DNA of 64,000 bases, taken from Echinarachnius parma. Taxonomy: Eukaryota > Echinodermata > Echinoidea > Clypeasteroida > Echinarachniidae. Positions within the stretch are counted from its first letter, which is position 1, and each line of letters begins with the position of its first letter. Positions 1 through 11,200 of this stretch are shown here, piece after piece. The position numbers and the translations under genes are program-made. The notes beneath the pieces were generated by a model that saw only the letters and a program-made list of their open reading frames with translations, ran no database searches and was not told where the DNA came from. Location of the stretch: assembly GCA_037951105.1 (NCBI GenBank), contig JBAMJV010008008.1, forward strand, positions 1 to 64,000, given 5' to 3'.

Positions 1-261
1 TGAGGAATATTCATGAGGATAATAATGGAGGTGAATCTCATGGAAACGTCTTTAAAAGCAAGATGCGTATAGGTGCTTGGGGGTGCTTGACGATGGTGTT
101 CTACGGTAGTTCTTCATCTACCAACCTTAACAAACTCTTTGTAAATGACTGTATTTTCACGTTCCTCAGCTATAAGCAAGCATGAACAAACACACACAAT
201 TTGTTCATGATAATCAAAAAGGAATACAATTATTTATATATTTGTTTGTGAACTAATAGTT

Positions 262-385
262 TTAAACAAAGAGAAACTGACCGGAAATGTTTAATATAAA
301 TGAAAAAAAGAACAAAGAAAATTGGGTTTGCCCGGGATTCAAACTCGAGACCTCCAGATTGCTAGACAGTGCTAGGAGCCCACCT
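262..385 (-). mobile_element. tRNA-derived SINE copy
   Basis: Read on the minus strand, this begins with a tRNA-like head. It contains 'agcaatctggaggtctcgag', followed by a B-box-like 'gtttgaatccc'. The tail resembles the copy at 38938-39066 ('ggtcagtttctctttgttt'). A second, truncated tail of the same family lies at about 540-620. Confidence 0.55.
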
Positions 386-639
386 TTTGGTCGTTCATCC
401 CCTAAAACCCTCTTCAATATCTCTGACGGTCAGAAGCTATTATAAACCTGACACAAACCAAAAGGAAAGAAAATCATCTTTGGGATATGTGGGAGCCCGG
501 GGGATCACTGGAGTGATGCAGCTTTTTGTATTATTTCAAACAGAGAGAAACTAACCAGAAATATATCATATAAATGAAAAATGAACGTAGAAAATTGAGA
601 TTCTCCAGGATTAGTGCGAGTCAAAACGGATATACAGTC

Positions 640-715
640 AAACCTGTCTATAGCGGCCACTCAAGGGAAACTTCAAAAGTGGCCGCTATAGACAGGTGGC
701 CACTATAGACAGGTT
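640..715. repeat. Interspersed 'caaacctgtctatagcggccact' inverted repeat
   Basis: A short inverted-repeat element: 'cctgtctatagcggccact' is followed by 'agtggccgctatagacagg' and 'ggccactatagacaggtt'. Related decayed pieces occur at 16790-16845, 47190-47310 and 50043-50095, so it is a dispersed family in this genome. Confidence 0.5.
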
Positions 716-837
716 GGCGGCCATTTTGGTTTTTTTAAGCACGTGTGTTTATAATATAAACATCAATACCATTACCACATGTAGCCCACACATGAACATA
801 ATTATAAACAACATTTACATGCATATGAAACTAGATG

Positions 838-1165
838 GATCTTCGACTGCGCGCAGTCGAAAATGATGCCTCCGCCATTACGCGATTATTTATATCAAGC
901 CCAAATCAACATGTACACAGAATTAATTCTGTCAACTCAATTTTGCGATCACGAGCTATTTTTGCATATATAATGAGCTCTGTGACCTTTGACCTCATGA
1001 CCCCAAAATCTAATCAGATCATCGGCCTCCTAAGTTACAAACATGTACCAATTTTGGTTAGAATCCGTCAATCTGTTCTTGAGATAACGCGATCACGAGA
1101 ACGGGACGTACAACCCGAAAACATAATGCCTCCGGCAACTTCGTTACGGAGGCATAAAAAATATG
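838..1165. repeat. Interspersed repeat with 'tgcctccg' ends
   Basis: Bounded by 'aatgatgcctccgcc' on the left and 'cggaggcat' on the right, with internal text including 'gtgacctttgacctcatgac' and 'gagataacgcgatcacgaga'. It looks like a non-autonomous DNA element. Partial relatives are at 3858-3955 and 17990-18090. The open frame inside it (835-1170) is not a gene. Confidence 0.5.
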
Positions 1166-1887
1166 GGTAATAGAATGAGAGTCAAAATGGGACCTGCACT
1201 TATGATACTAGCAGAATCCTAGACCCAAAATTTCCTCCCCATATAAAAGAGCACAAAAGAGTGACGGCACAGCTATTCACGCCATGGGTTGAGCTCTAGT
1301 AATGCTAAGCAAGCCACAAACATGGCACCTAGCAATTTGTTTTAACAAATTGGTCAATAATTGGTGAAGATATAATCATTTCAAATTTACAATCATAAAG
1401 TCTTTTACACACATTATGTGAACTTAAAATGCCAATTTCTTCAAAACATGAATTACCAACAAGTGCAGGGTTTTGCTATACCTGGTCACATACACAGAAT
1501 TTGTTTTAATGTAAATAATTACTCAACTCCAGTCTTGGTCTATTCTGTACACTGAAAACTCTGCTGGGAAAGGCTCATCCAAACACGAAAAACCTCTCTT
1601 TGATTTTAATTTGCCCTCAATTCCAAATGAGACAACTACAGTGAGAACAAGTTGCGCCATTGAATGATGAGGGATATTAGAAATATGGTACTGTGATTAA
1701 ATTTTTAAAATGGGTAATAGAATGCGAGTCAAAATGGGTCCTGCACTTACGATACCAGTAGAATTCCTAGATCCAAAATTTCCTCCCCATATAAAAAGAG
1801 CACAAAAGAGTGACGGCACAGCTATTCACGCCATGGGTTGATCCATCGTAATGCTAAGCAAGCCACAAACATGGCACCCAGCGATTG
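1164..1887 (+). repeat. Two direct copies of a 170-bp segment
   Basis: The segments 1164-1335 and 1709-1887 are near-identical direct repeats. Both contain 'agtgacggcacagctattca' and 'aatgctaagcaagccacaaa'. Between them is the segment that recurs at 11268-11682 in another intron of the same gene. Confidence 0.75.
1336..1705 (+). repeat. Intragenic duplicate of 11268-11682
   Basis: About 370 bp that matches 11268-11682 almost throughout, from 'aaattggtcaataattgg' to 'gatattagaaatatggtact'. The two copies are in different EEF1G introns in the same orientation. The 3' part ('aaaggctcatccaaacacga' to 'gccattgaatgatgaggg') is also repeated alone at 2374-2515 and 4531-4673. Confidence 0.75.
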
Positions 1888-2066
1888 CTATGAAGGCAAT
1901 CATTGGGGATAACCGACTATAAAAAGCTCCAAACAAACAACATTGCTTTGGTTAACTAGTTTGTCGCAAACAACGGGCCTGCAACATATTTATTCATTTT
2001 CGATTTTACTGCATGATGGAATAGTAATGGTGGAACCTATCTATTTGAAGTCATAAGAGCTAGTAC

Positions 2067-2250
2067 CTTGGTGCTAGGTCATGGAATGGGTCCTTCTTGG
2101 GGGCCTTTGGTGCTGGGGGAGCCTCCTCCTCCTCCTCCTCTGCAGATTCCTTCTTGGCTTTCTTCTCCTGCTTCTGTTTCGGTTGTTGCTCCTTCTTTTC
2201 CTTCTTGTCCTTCTTCCCACTACCACCCGACAAGTCGGCGTATTTCTTTG
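2067..2250 (-). CDS. EEF1G: EEF1G exon 7: charged linker
   Basis: Exon of 184 nt encoding the flexible linker between the GST-like and EF1G domains. It reads [19 protein letters not shown], then alternating K/Q, then six Glu residues, then [18 protein letters not shown]. The acceptor is 'caccag' and the donor is AAG|GTAC, in phase 2. If the donor were read through, a stop would follow two codons later, so the splice is needed to reach the missing C-terminal domain. Confidence 0.9.
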
Positions 2251-5200
2251 CTGGTGGAAAATCGAAACAAAATGATACAACAATACTTGAAAATAAATTA
2301 TTTGAATTCATTATAAACTGATTCGATATACCTCTCTCGCCATTTTTCTTGTCAGAAAGGAAATACGGTAAATATGATTGTAAGAGAAGCACGGGGTTTG
2401 GAATATGAGCAAGGAAAGGCTCATTCAAACACGAAAACCTCTCTGGATTAATGTACCCTCAATTCCAAATGAGACAACTACAGTGTGAACAAGTTGTGCC
2501 ATTGAATGATGAGGGGGTACCAAAGCTAACTAAAAACTCAGTTAACCAAACCTATTGTTCAAGATAGTTCTGTGCAGCCTGGTTTTGTGACCTATCTTAC
2601 ACAAAATTCAAATTGTAATAATAGAATCCAGGCAACATTTAGAAACAGCCAATCTGTGCAGTGACCACCAAAGGAAAACAAGAAAAGTCTTCACGAACAA
2701 GTAAAATAATTTTGTTTACATTTTTGACAGCCTGAAATGTAAAATGTCTTCTTTTCAAAATTTCACTTCCTTCAGCAGTCAAAACTACACTAATGAATGA
2801 AGCTTGCCATTAAAGAATGCATACAAGATATACTCATTCGTTAACAGTCATATTGAACATGTAGTTGCCTGATCAGGCCACTAAAACTTCTTAACAATTT
2901 TACTGGCCCATTTTTAATTTTTACAAGCCCTTTATAGCTATATCCATGGTAAGGGGTATTGCTTAAGTTTTACTTCCTTTTTCTTTTGTACTCAGATTGA
3001 GGAAATTTAGAATCTTGTGCAAACAACTTCATGGTAGGATTCACAATATATAACTGGCATTCTAGATATGATATTCACATAAGCATCATAGAGCTTAAGT
3101 AAATAACAAAGACAAATACACACCTACAATCATAACTGAAATACTTAGGCCAGGATAGTAAATAAATTATTGTGTCAATTACAACACTAGAGAACAAATA
3201 AGTCAGAAGCTTCCTTACAATCAAAGACGGCCATTTTCTCACACAGGCTGACCTCTCCGAGGACTGCTTTGACCTGGGGTTGGTTGACGAGCGTTACAAA
3301 CCACCTGTTCAGATTGACAAAACCTTGGCGGAAGCTGGGCTCTAGGACCTGTCAAAAAAAATAAACAACAAAGTTGAAGTTTTATCACATCATTGACAAT
3401 TTTTAGTCTGGTTGATTAGGGGAAGTAGACTACTGAGAAATTAACCCATAAAGTGTCTCAAGTATTTCAATTAATTAATTCCATTATATGCCTACAAGTT
3501 TCAGGGTTTCATTAACTTTCCCTACCATGAAACATGTCAAGATAACAAGAACAAGCGAGCATGAAGTACAATCACCACAGGAACATAAACAAAAGATGAC
3601 CCACGAACAAAGAATGAGCCTTTACAAAATGCTCACTTACATAAATCCTGCAAACACAAATTACACTATCCTCTACATTTGACTGGCAATTTGAGTTATG
3701 TTTCTCCATTGAGCTATTTGTGAAACATTTGAATTTATAGGTTCATTTGATGGAAACAAATTTAACACAAAAATGAAGTGACTGGGAAATATACCAAAAT
3801 CTGACAATGAGATAATAAAGGAAACTATACAGAGTGCACTCACGGAGTGCATACCTCCGCGAATGCTTGAATTTTGATTGGCTAACTTCAATCTCCCTGC
3901 ATGCTGCACGAACACACGGGACCAAAAAGATAACCTCCTTGGCGGAGGTAACAATATAAGAGAGGAAACCATGTTATTCGAGTCCAACAAACCTGTTTGT
4001 AGAGCTGTAAGAGTTGACAACCAACACTGATGTCTGCTAGGGTGACCCTCTCACCAACCAGGAACGTTCTTGTCTTCAGGTACTCATCGAGGAATCCTAG
4101 GACTGATTTTAGGTGCTCCTTGGCCTTCTCTGTTGCCTACAAGAAATACAAAGAACCATAGCTGAAAATTATCCTGACTGTTTTACTATACCTGGGTCCA
4201 GGATCAGGTGACTAATAGTTAAGTTTGATCTCTCATGTCATTCAATTATTCTTTATGGTAGTCCAGACATTTGATCTTTTCTGTAACCTAAAATAAAATT
4301 TACGCACATATTGGACATATTTAAAACATCACTTCTTTTTGGTACCTGAGAATTGGCAAAGATGAATTTGACAGTAAAAAAAAACAAAAAACAAAAACAG
4401 TGCCTTGACTACCGTTATGTAACCTTCACTTGGCCACTGATGACATTTGTTGGACAAAATAAGTGCTATAAATTAACTTTTATGGGGCCTGATTGGGCAA
4501 AAAAAAAGGAAGAAGTTCTTAAACATAACTTGATTGTAAGAGAAGCACGGGGTTTGGACTATGAGCAAGGAAAGGCTCATCCAAACACGAAAAACCTCTC
4601 TGGATTAATGTACCCTCAATTCCAAATGAGACAACTACAGTGTGAACAAGTTGTGCCATTGAATGATGAGGGGGTCAAATATACAAGTAATGTATGTATT
4701 TATAACAAACTTACAATCATGTAACAAAAGAAAAGCACATTTATAGTAGAACCAACACATACTATATCAATAGTGCGCCAGAAACTGCAGGGTGTGAGAC
4801 ATGTTACCAGGGGGGTGTTTCACAAAGATCCTAAGTTGAACTTAACTCTTGGAATAAAATATATTCAAAAGCAAAAATGCAAGTATTTCAGGTTTTTCAT
4901 AAATTTTACATCAAGAACATGGAATCTCCTTTATAATAGAAAAATATAGTGATTTGAAAGAACATTTTATGCCTCGGAAATAATATCGCTAGTGATATTC
5001 GTTTGTCTCGCAATGTATGGTCAACATTGAATCTGAATGATCGCGACGTTTCGTATGCTACTGCAATACTTTGTCAAGTGATATTAAAGTAACGTAAAAC
5101 ACTCCTATTTATACTCTCATGCGGCTCCAAACCGCGTTATCTCGCATGAGCGAGTTATTCCTAATTGGTCCATAACGGGCAAATTCTATTGGCCGGTGTA

Positions 5201-8200
5201 CACGGGTGCTAAACCAATCAGCGAGGCGCTGGCTCGGCTTGCTTGCTAGGCGGGAACAATAGCGAGCTCGACCAATCAACGGACCGCTGGCTCGCTACTG
5301 GCTGGAATCAACCGTTGCGGGCCGGCTGGTCGGGGGGTGTCATGGCGGCGTATTGTACGCATCCAAAATTCGGGTATATCCATCCCGTTGTCTCTATTGA
5401 AATTACTGGGATTGAGACGGATCTGTATAGCTTCTTTTACCCTACGTGTGTACCAATGCCGTTCTTGGGAAAGGCAGCGAACCCCGTCCCAATCTGGCTG
5501 ATGCTGGTTGTCCCAAGCATGTTCGGCTACGGCTGAGTTGTCAGTTCGGCGTAGCCTGACGTCCCTCTTATGCTCGGTGATTCTTTCTGATATCGGTCGG
5601 GCAGTCTCTCCGATATATGATCTATCACATCCTTTGCAGGGGATGTTGTACACAATGCCGTCTCGTCTGTGTTGAGGAATTGGATCCTTGGGTCGTGTTA
5701 GTTGCTGGCGTAGGGTAGTATCTGATCTGAAGACCGTTCGGATGCCATGGCTCTCTAGGCGGCGCCTGATTTGCTGGGAGACCCCATCAATGTACGGCAA
5801 GACTGTGAAAGTCTTGTATTCCTTCTGATCCTTGGGTCCTGTCGTTCTCTTCTTGGTGTTGTGTACAAAACGGCGTGGGTAACCGTTAAGACTCAGGGCA
5901 TTGCGGACACGGGTCCGCTCTATGCATGGCTGTTGTGGACTAGTCACAATGCGTGAAGCTCTGTCAAATAGACATTTCACTAGACCTCTCTTCACCGATA
6001 CGGGATGGTGAGAGTCAAACGCTATGTACTGGTCTGTGTGGGTAGGCTTCCTGTAGACTGAGGTGGAGAGCCTATGGTTGTCGTGTCTGTGAACTAAAGT
6101 GTCCAAGAATGCTATCTTCCCTTCGCACTCCATCTCCGATGTGAACTGGATGGATGGTTGGCGGCTATTCATGTGTTTGAGCAAGTTATCTGTTTCAGAG
6201 CTGGCGACTATGATGAAGGTATCATCTACGTATCTCTTCCAAACACGAGGAATGCAAGAGAGGGGGCATGTGTCTAGCGCTTCTTCTTCGAAACTCTCCA
6301 TGTATAGGTTGGCCATGACAGCCGAGACCGGACTGCCCATGGCTGCCCCTTCCGTCTGTTCATAGTATGAACCTTTATACAGAAAGTATGTGGATCGAAG
6401 GACAAACTCGAGGAGTTGGGTGAGTTGCTCCGGTGAGAGTGCGGTGCGGGTGGGCAAACTGCTGTCTGATTGCAAGCGTTGCAAGGCAGCATTGCATGCG
6501 CCCTCAATCGGTACATTGGTGAAGAGGGAAACTACGTCAAACGAGACCATGCGTTCTTGTGCACCAATGGTTTGCTCTGCTATGAACTGTGCAAAACCAC
6601 TCGAATTGGGAATCGTATACTCAGTAGAACCCGTGAGCGGAGAAAGAATCTCTGCTAGGTATTTAGAGAGGTTGTAGGAAAAGGAGCCTATGCATGACAC
6701 TATAGGCCGTAGTGGTACTGTGGGTTTGTGTATCTTGGGCAACCCGTATATTCTAGGCGGTTGCTTCTGTGTGGGTTTTAACCTACGATAGGTCGGTTCA
6801 TCCATCACATTGTCTTTCTTGAGGTTCAGCAGGGTGTTGGAAAGCTTGCGAGCCAAGCGATCTGTGGGATCCTTCTTTAATACACGGTACGGACCAGACT
6901 CCAACAAGTCGGTCAACTTCTCATGGTACACTGTGGTGTCCAAAATGACTGTGGCACGACCTTTGTCGGCTGGAAGAATAGTAATACTATCATCAGCCTT
7001 CAAAGTTTTGAGAGCGGTGTGCATCTCTTTCGAGATATTGTGTCTAGGAGGGCGTGCTTTCTGTAGGATGCTGTCTACATCTCTGCGGGCGGCGTCGGCC
7101 GACTCCGCATCAAGACTCTTGACCGCAGTCTCAACCTTCGCAATTATTTCGGTAGCTGGTATCCGTCTGGGGGAGACGGCAAAGCCGAGGCCTTTCTTAA
7201 GAATCTGTTCTTCCGAAGAAGTGATCGTTCTAGAAGATAGGTTAACAACCCACTTCTCCTCATTCGCTAATGAGGTCACCGTCCTGCTCGACTTTGGTTG
7301 TGTGAGTTTATCATACTTCGCTTGTTGTCTTGTCTTACATTTCATGAAGACATCTCGGTAGATGTCTTCATTAACCTTCAATACCTCATCACTATGCTGG
7401 GGGACTATAGTCGATATAACTATGGCCTTCAAAGTTACACATTCGGTCTTGGCCGAGCCAAGAGTGCGTCTAGTTAGGAAAATTCGCTCTTTTAAGAAAC
7501 GACGGGATGCCGTTTCAGCTGCCTTCTTTGCCCCCATAGTACGCATCGGGGGTTTAATCCGTAGGTCATTGGGGACCACGGATGCTTTAATGCACCGAAC
7601 CAAAAAGGTTAAGTGGTTGGTGAACCGAGCCACCGTCTTGTTACAACGCTCATATCTACGTATCAACTTCAGGGCAGGGCGCCCGTATGTTCGATCAATA
7701 ATGGTAAATATATTACTCATTGCGGATATAGTATCGGAAATAATATCGCTAGTGATATTCGTTTGTCTCGCAATGTATGGTCAACATTGAATCTGAATGA
7801 TCGCGACGTTTCGTATGCTACTGCAATACTTTGTCAAGTGATATTAAAGTAACGTAAAACACTCCTATTTATACTCTCATGCGGCTCCAAACCGCGTTAT
7901 CTCGCATGAGCGAGTTATTCCTAATTGGTCCATAACGGGCAAATTCTATTGGCCGGTGTACACGGGTGCTAAACCAATCAGCGAGGCGCTGGCTCGGCTT
8001 GCTTGCTAGGCGGGAACAATAGCGAGCTCGACCAATCAACGGACCGCTGGCTCGCTACTGGCTGGAATCAACCGTTGCGGGCCGGCTGGTCGGGGGGTGT
8101 CATGGCGGCGTATTGTACGCATCCAAAATTCGGGTATATCCATCCCGTTGTCTCTATTGAAATTACTGGGATTGAGACGGATCTGTATAGCTTCTTTTAC

Positions 8201-11200
8201 CCTACGTGTGTACCAATGCCGTTCTTGGGAAAGGCAGCGAACCCCGTCCCAATCTGGCTGATGCTGGTTGTCCCAAGCATGTTCGGCTACGGCTGAGTTG
8301 TCAGTTCGGCGTAGCCTGACGTCCCTCTTATGCTCGGTGATTCTTTCTGATATCGGTCGGGCAGTCTCTCCGATATATGATCTATCACATCCTTTGCAGG
8401 GGATGTTGTACACAATGCCGTCTCGTCTGTGTTGAGGAATTGGATCCTTGGGTCGTGTTAGTTGCTGGCGTAGGGTAGTATCTGATCTGAAGACCGTTCG
8501 GATGCCATGGCTCTCTAGGCGGCGCCTGATTTGCTGGGAGACCCCATCAATGTACGGCAAGACTGTGAAAGTCTTGTATTCCTTCTGATCCTTGGGTCCT
8601 GTCGTTCTCTTCTTGGTGTTGTGTACAAAACGGCGTGGGTAACCGTTAAGACTCAGGGCATTGCGGACACGGGTCCGCTCTATGCATGGCTGTTGTGGAC
8701 TAGTCACAATGCGTGAAGCTCTGTCAAATAGACATTTCACTAGACCTCTCTTCACCGATACGGGATGGTGAGAGTCAAACGCTATGTACTGGTCTGTGTG
8801 GGTAGGCTTCCTGTAGACTGAGGTGGAGAGCCTATGGTTGTCGTGTCTGTGAACTAAAGTGTCCAAGAATGCTATCTTCCCTTCGCACTCCATCTCCGAT
8901 GTGAACTGGATGGATGGTTGGCGGCTATTCATGTGTTTGAGCAAGTTATCTGTTTCAGAGCTGGCGACTATGATGAAGGTATCATCTACGTATCTCTTCC
9001 AAAACACGAGGAATGCAAGAGAGGGGGCATGTGTCTAGCGCTTCTTCTTCGAAACTCTCCATGTATAGGTTGGCCATGACAGCCGAGACCGGACTGCCCA
9101 TGGCTGCCCCTTCCGTCTGTTCATAGTATGAACCTTTATACAGAAAGTATGTGGATCGAAGGACAAACTCGAGGAGTTGGGTGAGTTGCTCCGGTGAGAG
9201 TGCGGTGCGGGTGGGCAAACTGCTGTCTGATTGCAAGCGTTGCAAGGCAGCATTGCATGCGCCCTCAATCGGTACATTGGTGAAGAGGGAAACTACGTCA
9301 AACGAGACCATGCGTTCTTGTGCACCAATGGTTTGCTCTGCTATGAACTGTGCAAAACCACTCGAATTGGGAATCGTATACTCAGTAGAACCCGTGAGCG
9401 GAGAAAGAATCTCTGCTAGGTATTTAGAGAGGTTGTAGGAAAAGGAGCCTATGCATGACACTATAGGCCGTAGTGGTACTGTGGGTTTGTGTATCTTGGG
9501 CAACCCGTATATTCTAGGCGGTTGCTTCTGTGTGGGTTTTAACCTACGATAGGTCGGTTCATCCATCACATTGTCTTTCTTGAGGTTCAGCAGGGTGTTG
9601 GAAAGCTTGCGAGCCAAGCGATCTGTGGGATCCTTCTTTAATACACGGTACGGACCAGACTCCAACAAGTCGGTCAACTTCTCATGGTACACTGTGGTGT
9701 CCAAAATGACTGTGGCACGACCTTTGTCGGCTGGAAGAATAGTAATACTATCATCAGCCTTCAAAGTTTTGAGAGCGGTGTGCATCTCTTTCGAGATATT
9801 GTGTCTAGGAGGGCGTGCTTTCTGTAGGATGCTGTCTACATCTCTGCGGGCGGCGTCGGCCGACTCCGCATCAAGACTCTTGACCGCAGTCTCAACCTTC
9901 GCAATTATTTCGGTAGCTGGTATCCGTCTGGGGGAGACGGCAAAGCCGAGGCCTTTCTTAAGAATCTGTTCTTCCGAAGAAGTGATCGTTCTAGAAGATA
10001 GGTTAACAACCCACTTCTCCTCATTCGCTAATGAGGTCACCGTCCTGCTCGACTTTGGTTGTGTGAGTTTATCATACTTCGCTTGTTGTCTTGTCTTACA
10101 TTTCATGAAGACATCTCGGTAGATGTCTTCATTAACCTTCAATACCTCATCACTATGCTGGGGGACTATAGTCGATATAACTATGGCCTTCAAAGTTACA
10201 CATTCGGTCTTGGCCGAGCCAAGAGTGCGTCTAGTTAGGAAAATTCGCTCTTTTAAGAAACGACGGGATGCCGTTTCAGCTGCCTTCTTTGCCCCCATAG
10301 TACGCATCGGGGGTTTAATCCGTAGGTCATTGGGGACCACGGATGCTTTAATGCACCGAACCAAAAAGGTTAAGTGGTTGGTGAACCGAGCCACCGTCTT
10401 GTTACAACGCTCATATCTACGTATCAACTTCAGGGCAGGGCGCCCGTATGTTCGATCAATAATGGTAAATATATTACTCATTGCGGATATAGTATCGGAA
10501 ATAATATCGCTAGTGATAAAAAAAAAAAACTTTCACAATTTTTGTTCAAAGAAACTAACGGCTTTCCATACTTTGTAAGTCCAACTGAAAGTTCAACTTA
10601 GGATCTTTGTGAAACACCCCCCAGATCTATATTGAATAGGCTAATTACCTGCTTGTTGTACTGCATGACGCCCAGAGTGGGGTAGACCCATGTGGCTGCT
10701 GATGGCTCGATCTCATTGTCTGCTAGGTTGACAAACATCTGGACCTGAGCCTGTGATAGGTCATCAGCACCCCTCAGCTGCTCATTGCCAACTGTATACA
10801 AGCAGAAAAAAGGCATGATCGTTTAAAATTACCCAAACATTAGTTCTTGTCTCTGAAATGCCAGACACAATCCTACAAAAGCCATATAAACATTTCAATA
10901 AAATAGTAAATCCAAACTTAACAAAAACATTCGCACAACATGATTCACTGTATTATGTAATTTGAACCACATCTACTTTTTAAACTGTCATACGATTGTA
11001 TGATCAGAGCAAATGGTGTATACTTAATATATGGGTAACAATCGTTTGACTATAGGCACCCGTGCATTTACACTGCAAAGCAGAGTGCATAGTACAGTAT
11101 TGTAATGTCTGTATGTGTGATTTGAACTAGCTTTTACAGACTTTCCTAACAATGAAGATCACATATGTGACCGGCTATAGCAAAACCCTGCACTTGTCAG

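Larger units (their letters stand above)
1..2066. other. EEF1G intron sequence, repeat-rich
   Basis: No exon of EEF1G could be recognised left of 2067, although the C-terminal EF1G domain must lie further left, so this stretch is read as intron. It holds a reversed tRNA-derived SINE (about 262-385), a 'gtctatagcggccact' repeat (640-715), an echinoderm-style interspersed repeat (about 838-1160), two diverged direct copies of a 170-bp segment (1164-1335 and 1709-1887) and a block shared with 11268-11682. Confidence 0.6.
4975..7734 (-). mobile_element. Penelope-like retroelement, unit 1 (intact ORF)
   Basis: A 2760-bp unit that repeats head-to-tail at 7735-10518. The 23-bp string starting 'cggaaataatatcgctag' is present at the left end (4975-4997), the junction (7735-7757) and the right end (10496-10518). 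Transcription is toward the left, so 4975-5275 is the 3' region of this unit and 7721-8035 is the inter-ORF segment. Tandem arrangement and a GIY-YIG-bearing RT are hallmarks of the Penelope-like (PLE) class. Confidence 0.92.
7735..10518 (-). mobile_element. Penelope-like retroelement, unit 2 (frameshifted)
   Basis: Second unit, base-for-base like unit 1 over the stretches compared, except for one extra A in a short A run at 9001-9004. Its right end (transcript 5' end) stops at 'tatcactagcgatatt', followed outward by a run of T on the minus strand (A run 10519-10530 on plus). Confidence 0.92.
4811..10620. mobile_element. TIR MITE split by a Penelope-like dimer
   Basis: The left end 'ggggtgtttcacaaagatcc' (4811 onward) is matched by its reverse complement 'ggatctttgtgaaacacccc' ending at 10620. 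The same element is uninterrupted at 28066-28362 (about 297 bp). Comparing the two shows the retroelement entered the MITE after 'cattttatgcct'. Bases flanking both copies suggest insertion at a short CC(A/T)GG-like target. The right end of the MITE is 28 bp from the donor of EEF1G exon 4. Confidence 0.85.

Noticed and set aside
835-1170. 111-codon ORF as a possible small gene
   Set aside because: It coincides with an interspersed repeat bounded by 'tgcctccg' inverted ends and has no recognisable protein motif.
2068-2321. Leu-rich and Ser-rich plus-strand ORFs
   Set aside because: They are the antisense of the Lys/Glu-rich EEF1G linker exon.
4353-4724. 123-codon plus-strand ORF beginning [10 protein letters not shown]
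   Set aside because: Its second half is the 140-bp EEF1G intron repeat also present at 2374, 11506 and 1562. The frame is not kept in the other copies and no splice or start context supports a gene.
5243-10601. Several plus-strand ORFs (for example 6810-7361, 7362-7790, 9571-10122)
   Set aside because: They are antisense shadows of the Penelope-like RT ORF and repeat identically in both units.
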